Assembly: GCA_964387965.1 (NCBI GenBank) | Contig: CAYLXO010000026.1 | Coordinates: forward strand, 1-7,954 | DNA length: 7,954 bases | Source: CAITQP01 sp964387965 | GTDB taxonomy: Bacteria; Patescibacteriota; Minisyncoccia; Phycocordibacterales; UBA9973 | Reading direction: 5' to 3' | Shown here: positions 1 through 4,482 of the stretch, piece by piece | How positions within the stretch are numbered: the stretch's first letter is position 1 | Layout: every line of letters begins with the position of its first letter | Notes under the pieces: model-generated | What the model was told of the DNA's origin: nothing | Databases searched by the model: none | What the model saw: the letters and a program-made list of their open reading frames with translations, nothing else | Made by a program: the position numbers and the translations under genes

Positions 1-395
1 CGCCAGTTTGTTTCTGACTGTGGTTCTACTCCGGCAACACCGTCGAATACCACAACAGCTCCGTCGAGTACGCGGAGTGAACGCTTCACTTCCACAGTGA
101 AGTCAATGTGCCCAGGAGTGTCGATGAGGTTGAAGCGGTGCTTCAATTTCTTGTCATCTTTGTTTGCATATGTCGGTGTCCAAAAACATGTAGTAGCAGC
201 TGCAGTAATTGTAATACCACGCTCTCGTTCCTGCTCCATCCAGTCCATCACAGCTTCACCTTCGTGAACTTCACCAATTTTGTGTGACACACCAGTATAA
301 AAGAGCACACGTTCTGACGTAGTTGTCTTACCCGCATCAATGTGGGCAACAATTCCAAAATTTCTTACTTTCTCTAGTGGATAATCTCGTTCCAT
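1..395 (-). CDS. fusA: Translation elongation factor G, N-terminal part (cut by window edge)
   Basis: EF-G is the GTPase that drives ribosomal translocation and, with RRF, ribosome recycling. Only the first 131 codons are here; the rest runs off the left edge. The G-domain motifs are plain: P-loop AHIDAGKTT at residues 17-25, switch I RGITI at 59-63 and G3 DTPGH at 92-96, followed by the EF-G-typical stretch LDGAVVVFDGVAGVEPQSE. The loop before G3 is about four residues longer than in E. coli (from memory) and rich in Lys/Asp. The ATG at 395 fits the usual EF-G N-terminus (ERDYPLEKVRNFGIVAHIDAGK). There is no Shine-Dalgarno sequence; the bases before the start are AT-rich. Upstream lie a promoter and a leader hairpin. 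In many bacteria rpsG directly precedes fusA, but here a small unknown gene with terminators intervenes. The family call is essentially certain. Confidence 0.97.
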   Translation of the reverse strand, partial: MERDYPLEKVRNFGIVAHIDAGKTTTSERVLFYTGVSHKIGEVHEGEAVMDWMEQERERGITITAAATTCFWTPTYANKDDKKLKHRFNLIDTPGHIDFTVEVKRSLRVLDGAVVVFDGVAGVEPQSETNW

Positions 396-427
396 AAACA
401 ATAATAATTAACTAAAGGCACTATATT

Positions 428-450
428 AAAAAAAGAGACACCGACGTCTC
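428..450 (-). terminator. Terminator-like hairpin in the fusA leader
   Basis: Read on the minus strand, a 5-bp stem GAGAC/GTCTC with a 6-nt loop (GTCGGT) is followed directly by seven T. It lies about 5 nt downstream of the predicted fusA transcription start and 33 nt before the start codon. It could be a second terminator for the upstream gene or an attenuator-like element in the fusA leader. The stem is short, so strength is doubtful. Confidence 0.45.
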
Positions 451-461
451 AATGTGAGCAA

Positions 462-490
462 ACTATACAAAATAAGTATGTTTTTTGCAA
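462..490 (-). promoter_or_regulatory. Predicted sigma70-type promoter of fusA
   Basis: Minus-strand TTGCAA (490-485), a 17-bp spacer and TATAGT (467-462) predict transcription starting near 455, giving a leader of about 60 nt. The same two hexamers with the same spacing precede rpsL, and in both the spacer ends in TTG next to the -10 box. The -35 box starts immediately after the T-run of the upstream terminator. Confidence 0.65.
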
Positions 491-491
491 G

Positions 492-510
492 AAAAATCCG
501 CCAAGGCGGA
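492..510 (-). terminator. Intrinsic terminator after the small unknown gene
   Basis: On the minus strand the perfect palindrome TCCGCCTTGGCGGA is followed by five T. It starts 21 nt after the stop codon of the small gene. A second CCGCC just after that stop (524-528) could pair with the same GGCGG arm and give an alternative, larger hairpin with the A-run at 529-533 facing the T-run. Confidence 0.7.
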
Positions 511-531
511 AATTTCCAACCAGGGCGGTTT

Positions 532-858
532 TTACTTTACGAGAATAAGTAAATCATATTTATCCTCTGCATGTTTGGTTAACAAATTGAATACAGCACT
601 GTCGTTTGTATCTCCAGCTTCAGAACAGTCTGGGAACTCTACAAAGCTTGCGGTGTATGTTGTTTGCCCTGAAGCATTAGAATTATTTACAACTACCTTC
701 TCTTTCAGGGACAAGGTTTCCCTGGGATAAAGGTTAAAAAAGTTGACCAATGCATTTTCTTTTAGGTAACCGGTAACAAATGCTGCTGGTATGGCCTCAA
801 AATGAGCCTTGTGTTCTCCAGCGTGCTCGGCAACAGTAATTGCTTTCATAAGTAACAT
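532..858 (-). CDS. Small hypothetical protein between rpsG and fusA
   Basis: I do not recognise this 108-residue protein. It is soluble-looking, with no signal peptide or membrane segment, and has a moderately acidic C-terminal half (PDCSEAGDTND, then KHAEDKYDLLILVK). Histidines cluster near the N-terminus (AEHAGEHKAHFEA). Two starts are possible, ATG at 858 or ATG at 849 (MKAITVAEHAGEH). A candidate -10 box ends at 872, so the leader would be only about 7 or 16 nt, and neither start has a Shine-Dalgarno sequence. It is real rather than a shadow because it sits between two terminators with its own promoter-like sequence, fills an otherwise empty gap and has a normal composition. The overlapping plus-strand frame is short and continues into the terminator. 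Its place among ribosomal genes may hint at a translation role, but nothing in the sequence shows one. Confidence 0.75.
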   Translation of the reverse strand: MLLMKAITVAEHAGEHKAHFEAIPAAFVTGYLKENALVNFFNLYPRETLSLKEKVVVNNSNASGQTTYTASFVEFPDCSEAGDTNDSAVFNLLTKHAEDKYDLLILVK

Positions 859-871
859 TTTTAGTTATCTC

Positions 872-901
872 TATATAACCACGCATTTAAACACAATGCA
901 A
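872..901 (-). promoter_or_regulatory. Candidate promoter of the small unknown gene
   Basis: Minus-strand TTGCAT (901-896), an 18-bp spacer and TATATA (877-872). The -35 box overlaps the T-run of the rpsG terminator. The predicted start near 865 leaves a leader of 7-16 nt, so the message would be almost leaderless. Confidence 0.45.
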
Positions 902-931
902 AAACCACAATCCAAATGGACTGTGGTTTTT
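900..931 (-). terminator. Strong intrinsic terminator after rpsG
   Basis: A 14-position stem (900-913 with 918-931) has one non-Watson-Crick position, which is a G-T wobble in the minus-strand transcript, and a 4-nt loop (914-917). The A/T arms give T-runs on both strands, so it could act in both directions, but only the minus side has a gene (rpsG, stop at 943) leading into it. Confidence 0.85.
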
Positions 932-942
932 GATTTTGAATG

Positions 943-1410
943 TTACCAAGCAAGGTGGGCGAATGCTTTGTTTGATTCTGCCATCTTCTTTGTATCGTCG
1001 CGCTTTTTGATAGCTGCACCTTCGTTATTGAAAGCCGCCATAAGTTCTGCTGCGAGCTTTTCGCTCATTGGCTTACCTTTTCCACCGCGTGCGGCTTCCA
1101 AGATCCAACGGAATGCGAGAGCTTGCTTTCGTTCTGGGCGAACTTCGCGTGGAACCTGATAGTTTGCTCCTCCAACACGGCGTGAGCGAACTTCGATTGC
1201 AGGACCAACGTTGCGGATTGCTTCGTCGAATACTTCAAGCGGTTCCTTTCCTGTTTTGTCTTTAATTATATCAAGTGCATCGTAAACGATTTTGCGAGCA
1301 ATTTCTTTCTTTCCGCTCCACATAACGTTATTGATAAACTTTTCGAGACGCTCTGAGCCAAACTTGATATCTGGCTTAGGCATATTTCGTTTCTTAACTG
1401 GTCGTCGCAT
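943..1410 (-). CDS. rpsG: 30S ribosomal protein S7
   Basis: S7 nucleates assembly of the 30S head, binds the 3' major domain of 16S rRNA and lines the E site. The protein is 155 residues, a normal family length. It starts MRRPVKKRN, keeps PDIKFGSERLEKFINNVM, SRRVGG at 76-81 and YQVP at 84-87, continues EVRPERKQALAFRWI, and ends MAESNKAFAHLAW, all matching E. coli S7 closely. The start at 1410 lies 3 nt after the rpsL stop, so the two are surely co-transcribed and probably translationally coupled; only a weak purine run (GAAG) precedes the ATG. In E. coli a roughly 100-nt S12-S7 spacer holds the S7 feedback-binding site; no room for it exists here. A strong terminator follows the stop. Confidence 0.98.
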   Translation of the reverse strand: MRRPVKKRNMPKPDIKFGSERLEKFINNVMWSGKKEIARKIVYDALDIIKDKTGKEPLEVFDEAIRNVGPAIEVRSRRVGGANYQVPREVRPERKQALAFRWILEAARGGKGKPMSEKLAAELMAAFNNEGAAIKKRDDTKKMAESNKAFAHLAW

Positions 1411-1413
1411 ATA

Positions 1414-1839
1414 TTACTTCTTTGCTCCTGCCTTTGGCTTCTTATTTCCGTACAATGAGCGACTCTGACGGCGCTTTTCAACACCGGCTGCATCAAGACG
1501 TCCACGAACAATGTGGTAACGAACCCCGATCAAGTCTTTAACACGTCCTCCTCGAAGCATCACAACTGAGTGTTCCTGAAGATTGTGTCCTTCTCCTGGG
1601 ATATATGCTGTAACTTCCATTCCGTTTGAAAGACGTACGCGGGCGATTTTACGGAGCGCTGAGTTAGGTTTCTTAGGAGTTGTAGTTGTAACTTTTACGC
1701 ACACACCACGCTTAAATGGTGCAGGGTAAATAACCGGACGGTTTTTAAGTACGTTAAAACCACGCGCAAGTGCTGTAGTTCTTGCTTTTTGCTTGACCTT
1801 TACTCGGCCACGCTTTGATAATTGATTGATTGTTGGCAT
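1414..1839 (-). CDS. rpsL: 30S ribosomal protein S12
   Basis: S12 sits at the decoding centre and helps control tRNA selection accuracy. The protein has 141 residues, longer than E. coli S12 (124) because of about 14 extra residues before KRGVC in the N-terminal arm and a Lys-rich C-terminal tail. The hallmark TTTPKKPNSALRK is intact, with K57 matching E. coli K43 (the classic streptomycin-resistance site), and GEGHNLQEHS is at 82-91. The second decoding loop reads GGRVKDLIGVRYH: K101 and D102 are conserved, but I104 replaces the near-invariant proline (codon ATC at 1530-1528). The ATG at 1839 gives the standard MPTINQL start; there is no Shine-Dalgarno sequence. It is the first gene of the rpsL-rpsG unit, with a good promoter about 100 bp upstream. 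Confidence 0.98.
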   Translation of the reverse strand: MPTINQLSKRGRVKVKQKARTTALARGFNVLKNRPVIYPAPFKRGVCVKVTTTTPKKPNSALRKIARVRLSNGMEVTAYIPGEGHNLQEHSVVMLRGGRVKDLIGVRYHIVRGRLDAAGVEKRRQSRSLYGNKKPKAGAKK

Positions 1840-1858
1840 AAATAAATATTATTGAAAT

Positions 1859-1884
1859 TCTAGCTCAACTCTCTAGTGCAACTC
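1859..1884. repeat. Tandem 13-bp imperfect repeat in the rpsL leader
   Basis: Two adjacent 13-mers, TCTAGCTCAACTC (1859-1871) and TCTAGTGCAACTC (1872-1884), differ at two adjacent positions. They lie in the predicted rpsL 5' leader, 20-45 nt before the start codon. A protein-binding or leader-RNA role is possible; chance similarity is not excluded. Confidence 0.5.
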
Positions 1885-1936
1885 GAAATCCATAGACTTT
1901 AGGAATCCGATCTAGGGGTAAGAACCAGTGGGCAGT

Positions 1937-1965
1937 ACTATACAAGTAAAGTCTTGAAATTGCAA
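1937..1965 (-). promoter_or_regulatory. Predicted sigma70-type promoter of rpsL-rpsG
   Basis: Minus-strand TTGCAA (1965-1960), a 17-bp spacer and TATAGT (1942-1937), the same boxes and spacing as before fusA. Transcription would start near 1930, giving a leader of about 90 nt. The promoter begins only 17 bp after the stop of the upstream protease gene. Confidence 0.7.
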
Positions 1966-1981
1966 GCTTTATACTAGTTAG

Positions 1982-2611
1982 CTATCCGAGTGTTATACCT
2001 GTAAGAACAAGGAACAACTTGCCGATAAGTGGCGCAAGGATGTGTGGCCAAAGATAGAAGATAAAAAGAACTAGGAGTGGCAACGACATATACTCAACCA
2101 TCTTTTGAAACTTATGTGTACGATGTGGAAGAAGAGCAAAGAGGATTTTTGAACCATCAAGTGGTGGCACTGGGATAAGATTGAAGAAACCAAGCAAGAG
2201 GTTCAAAAAGGTGATGACAGACGCGATAGCAACGAATGGTGTCGCAAATGCTCCCAAAAACCCAGAAAATCGTATTGCGAGCCCGAAAATAAGGGCCAAA
2301 CCGAAGTTTGAGAGTATTCCTGCCCCAGCAACAAGCACTGTCCCCCATTTTTTGTTTCGGAGGTTGCGCTCATCATATGGGACAGGGCGTGCCCACCCAA
2401 CGAGGAACGACGATCCTGAAAACAAAAGAATAAGCGGCAAAATCACTGACCCCACCATATCGATATGTCGAAGTGGATTAAGGCTCAGTCTTCCTGCGTA
2501 TCGGGCGGTTGGATCCCCTTGGCTGTCTGCAGCAAACCCATGAGCCACCTCATGAACCACGACTGACATAATAAGAACAATGATATAAAAAAGTCCGTTT
2601 ACGAATGACAT
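1982..2611 (-). CDS. Site-2 protease family membrane metalloprotease (M50)
   Basis: This is an intramembrane zinc protease of the short M50 group, which cleaves membrane-anchored substrates within the bilayer; its substrate here is unknown. From the ATG at 2611 the protein has 209 residues. The first membrane segment holds the zinc motif HEVAH at 20-24 (zinc ligands H20 and H24, catalytic E21). NPLRHID follows at 45-51 and GWARPVPY at 72-79. The third ligand D152 lies in NLIPVPPLDGSK. At least four hydrophobic segments are visible, and there is no PDZ domain. The frame stays open upstream to 2680, but those 23 residues cover the rpmB promoter region and are not membrane-like, so the later ATG is chosen. 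There is no Shine-Dalgarno sequence. The gene is divergent from rpmB; the rpsL promoter starts just after its stop, with no clear terminator between. Confidence 0.93.
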   Translation of the reverse strand: MSFVNGLFYIIVLIMSVVVHEVAHGFAADSQGDPTARYAGRLSLNPLRHIDMVGSVILPLILLFSGSSFLVGWARPVPYDERNLRNKKWGTVLVAGAGILSNFGLALIFGLAIRFSGFLGAFATPFVAIASVITFLNLLLGFFNLIPVPPLDGSKILFALLPHRTHKFQKMVEYMSLPLLVLFIFYLWPHILAPLIGKLFLVLTGITLG

Positions 2612-2619
2612 ATAGAATA

Positions 2620-2650
2620 GATACGACTGGGGACTTGCCCAAATCGTATC
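2620..2650. promoter_or_regulatory. 31-bp dyad between the M50 protease gene and rpmB
   Basis: Arms GATACGACTGGGG (2620-2632) and CCCAAATCGTATC (2638-2650) pair over 13 positions with one wobble and one mismatch around the loop ACTTG. It ends 2 bp before the candidate rpmB -10 box and 8 bp before the protease start codon. Its position suits an operator for the divergent pair, or a hairpin in the protease mRNA leader. Confidence 0.5.
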
Positions 2651-2652
2651 TC

Positions 2653-2658
2653 TATGAT
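2653..2658 (+). promoter_or_regulatory. Candidate -10 box of rpmB
   Basis: TATGAT, five of six consensus bases, lies 22 bp before the rpmB ATG, giving a leader of about 16 nt. The -35 region falls inside the dyad and matches the consensus poorly (GGGACT at 17-bp spacing). Confidence 0.4.
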
Positions 2659-2680
2659 AGCATGCTTCTCGCAAACACAT

Positions 2681-2926
2681 ATGGCAAAGACATGCGCAAT
2701 AACTAAAAAGAGTTCAAAGATGGCTGGCGGATATTCCAACCGTACTCGTGCTACGAAATTCAATCCTACTGGAATCGTTCGCAAGTACTCAAACATCCAC
2801 AAGCGCCGAATCTTTGTTCCAGAACTTAACAAAACTTTCGTTCTCCCAGTATCAACTCGCGGACTCCGCACTATCAACAAATTGGGAGCATACGCAGCAC
2901 TTAAGAAAGCTGGAGTTATCCAATAA
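2681..2926 (+). CDS. rpmB: 50S ribosomal protein L28
   Basis: L28 is a small basic protein of the large subunit near the E-site side. The protein is 81 residues. The start MAKTCAITKK matches the family opening (E. coli MSRVCQVTGK), followed by RTRATKFNPT, KRRIFVPELNKTFVLPVST and GLRTINKLGAYAALKKAG. Only one cysteine (C5) remains, so this is a zinc-free form. The frame is open back to an ATG at 2654, but those nine residues are not L28-like, overlap the -10 region and are rejected. There is no Shine-Dalgarno sequence before 2681. The gene stands alone here, away from its common partner rpmG, and ends at a strong bidirectional terminator shared with the convergent metallo-beta-lactamase gene. 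Confidence 0.97.
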   Translation: MAKTCAITKKSSKMAGGYSNRTRATKFNPTGIVRKYSNIHKRRIFVPELNKTFVLPVSTRGLRTINKLGAYAALKKAGVIQ

Positions 2927-2933
2927 AAAATAA

Positions 2934-2970
2934 AAACTAAAACCCTCGGATATACCGAGGGTTTTAGTTT
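2934..2970. terminator. Bidirectional intrinsic terminator, rpmB versus the MBL-fold gene
   Basis: A perfect 16-bp stem (2934-2949 with 2955-2970), loop ATATA, with a CCCTCGG/CCGAGGG core and A/T flanks giving T-rich tails on both strands. It starts 8 bp after the rpmB stop. Its right arm contains the stop codon of the minus-strand gene (2966-2964), so it serves both convergent genes. Confidence 0.93.
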
Positions 2971-3809
2971 ACTCGAACAAATTGTATCCCATTAGATGTA
3001 AACGTAATTGTGCCTTCCCTGTCTGTTCGGATGACATCTATTGCATTACGTGAAAGAGTGTCGAGTGTGACTTGTTTTGGAAGTCCATATGTATTTCCTG
3101 CTCCTGCCGATATTACTGCCCACTTTGGGGCAATTGTTTTAACAAATGATTCTCCTGAACTCGTTGCTGAACCATGGTGTGGAACTTTTAAAATATCACT
3201 TCGTAACACATCAGGTGTATTACCTGAAAGAATAATTCCTTCAGTCTTTTTTGTTCCATCTCCTGTAAAAAATATTTTTGTTTTTCCATACGAAAGTATT
3301 CCCTCTATAGATCCGTCATTTGTACTCCATGTGTGGACATCTCTATCAGGAAAAAGCACAGTAAAACGCACGCCATGTTCTCTATCCAAATCAATCGTCA
3401 TGCCTTTTCTCGCAATAAGCTCAGGAATATTTTCTGTAGCGATACTTTGTTCTAGTTTTTCATATGTCTTACTGTGCGATACGGTGCCTGGCTCTATAAC
3501 AGCACCGATATCATATTCTTTGAGCACATCTAAAAATCCTGCGTAATGATCAGTATCTGGGTTGGTAACCATTAGCACGTTTATAGACCTGTCTCCATAA
3601 GGCATAACATCTGAGAGTGCATGGGACAAATTGTGGCCTGGCCCACCATCAATAATCATCTGGTTACTATTTGGTGCCTCGATATATATCGCATCTCCTT
3701 GACCAATATCTAAAAACGAAACAACAAGTGCTTTTTCGGCACGAGCAAAACCCGCATATATACAAATGGAAAGCAACGAGAGTACCAAAATAATCCTATT
3801 TTTATTCAT
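2964..3809 (-). CDS. Exported ComEC/Rec2-type metallo-beta-lactamase-fold protein
   Basis: This 281-residue protein matches the C-terminal metallo-beta-lactamase domain that is normally fused to ComEC. In B. subtilis-type ComEC this domain is thought to degrade one strand of incoming DNA. Residues 1-24 form a signal peptide (basic start, hydrophobic core, FARA before E25), so it should act outside the membrane. The domain opens with VSFLDIGQGDA and MIIDGGPG, then TNPDTDH at 82-88, FTGD at 181-184, PHHGS at 210-214 and ISAGAGNTYGLP at 233-244. Two usual histidines are absent: N83 replaces the first His of the metal motif and L243 replaces the His of the YGHP motif. D85, D87, H88, D184 and H211/H212 remain. 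It may be a divergent nuclease or another hydrolase. The membrane part of ComEC is encoded separately at 4465-5958, with sod between. The start at 3809 lies about 13 bp after a perfect -10 box. Confidence 0.9.
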   Translation of the reverse strand: MNKNRIILVLSLLSICIYAGFARAEKALVVSFLDIGQGDAIYIEAPNSNQMIIDGGPGHNLSHALSDVMPYGDRSINVLMVTNPDTDHYAGFLDVLKEYDIGAVIEPGTVSHSKTYEKLEQSIATENIPELIARKGMTIDLDREHGVRFTVLFPDRDVHTWSTNDGSIEGILSYGKTKIFFTGDGTKKTEGIILSGNTPDVLRSDILKVPHHGSATSSGESFVKTIAPKWAVISAGAGNTYGLPKQVTLDTLSRNAIDVIRTDREGTITFTSNGIQFVRVN

Positions 3810-3822
3810 GGTATACTCTTAC

Positions 3823-3828
3823 ATTATA
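3823..3828 (-). promoter_or_regulatory. -10 box of the MBL-fold gene
   Basis: A perfect minus-strand TATAAT lies 13 bp before the ATG at 3809, giving a leader of about 7 nt. At 17-bp spacing the -35 hexamer is TAGGTT (3851-3846), a weak match that overlaps the first base of sod. The 41-bp gap between the divergent genes must hold both promoters. Confidence 0.5.
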
Positions 3829-3850
3829 CGCGCTAATTTATATTGAACCT

Positions 3851-4438
3851 ATGGCTGACTTTTTTACTGCAAAAACATTTCAAATACCAGAACTAAAAGG
3901 TATCTCAATAAAAAATATCGAAGAGCATCTTAAACTGTACGCAGGGTATGTTAAGTTTGCTAATTATATTCAAAATCAAATCGCTGAACTTTCTAAAGAC
4001 AGCGAAAAATGGGCTTACGAACTCGGTGAACTACAGCGTCGCTTCGCATTTGAATATGATGGTATGCGAAATCATGAAATATACTTCGCATCATTTGAGG
4101 GTGGTCCAAGCCCGCTTGGCGATGGCGCATTAAAAAGTGCAATTGAAAAAGAGTGGGGATCATTTGATGCATTTCTTTCTCGAATGAAAGCAGTATGTAT
4201 GACTCGCGGAATTGGCTGGGCGATGCTCTACAAAGATGAAACGTCTGGTCACATGCTCATGCAATGGGTAGACGAACAGCACCTTGGCCATTTGCAATCA
4301 CTCACACCAATTCTTGCAATCGATATGTGGGAACACTCATATGTTGCGGACTACCAACCAAGTGGCAAAAAACAGTATGTGGAAGATGTTTTTGCGAATC
4401 TCAACTGGAATACAGTCGAAAAACGTTTCCATCAATAA
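3851..4438 (+). CDS. Superoxide dismutase, Fe/Mn family
   Basis: The enzyme converts superoxide to oxygen and hydrogen peroxide, probably in the cytoplasm because no signal peptide is seen. The protein is 195 residues, a normal length. All four metal ligands are visible: H26 (IEEHLK), H75 (RNHEIYF), D158 and H162 (DMWEH). Family marks GGP at 84-86, RGIGWAML at 119-126, TPILAID and NLNWNTVEKRF are present. The H26-to-Tyr spacing (EHLKLYAGYV) is one residue shorter than in E. coli SodB, and the usual second-shell H30 is missing. The residues where Mn and Fe enzymes differ read DEQH (141-144), so Fe or Mn use cannot be called. There is no Shine-Dalgarno sequence. The gene is divergent from the MBL-fold gene and ends in a terminator overlapping the 3' end of comEC. 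It may protect a host-associated cell exposed to oxygen. Confidence 0.95.
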   Translation: MADFFTAKTFQIPELKGISIKNIEEHLKLYAGYVKFANYIQNQIAELSKDSEKWAYELGELQRRFAFEYDGMRNHEIYFASFEGGPSPLGDGALKSAIEKEWGSFDAFLSRMKAVCMTRGIGWAMLYKDETSGHMLMQWVDEQHLGHLQSLTPILAIDMWEHSYVADYQPSGKKQYVEDVFANLNWNTVEKRFHQ

Positions 4439-4450
4439 TCTGCACTTTCG

Positions 4451-4482
4451 AATCACACACATTACTATGTGTGTGATTTTTT
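4451..4482 (+). terminator. Intrinsic terminator of sod, overlapping the end of comEC
   Basis: A perfect 12-bp stem (4451-4462 with 4467-4478), loop TACT, then a run of six T (4477-4482). It lies 12 bp after the sod stop. The last codons and stop of minus-strand comEC (4465 onward) fall within it. There is no T-run on the minus side, so it probably works only for sod. Confidence 0.88.

Noticed and set aside
809..1159. Plus-strand open frame of 116 codons across the rpsG terminator
   Set aside because: It reads through the terminator hairpin and antisense to S7, with no family resemblance.
1943..1967. Hairpin AAAGCTTG/CAAG-A-CTTT just after the M50 protease gene as its terminator
   Set aside because: The stem is bulged, no T-run follows, and it overlaps the well-formed rpsL promoter.
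2612..2680. Upstream extension of the M50 protease frame to an ATG at 2680
   Set aside because: The extra 23 residues are not membrane-like, cover the dyad and the rpmB promoter region, and push HEVAH out of its usual place near the N-terminus.
3010..3546. 178-codon plus-strand open frame opposite the MBL-fold gene
   Set aside because: It is antisense to a gene with clear family motifs, has no recognisable domain and looks like a codon-bias shadow.
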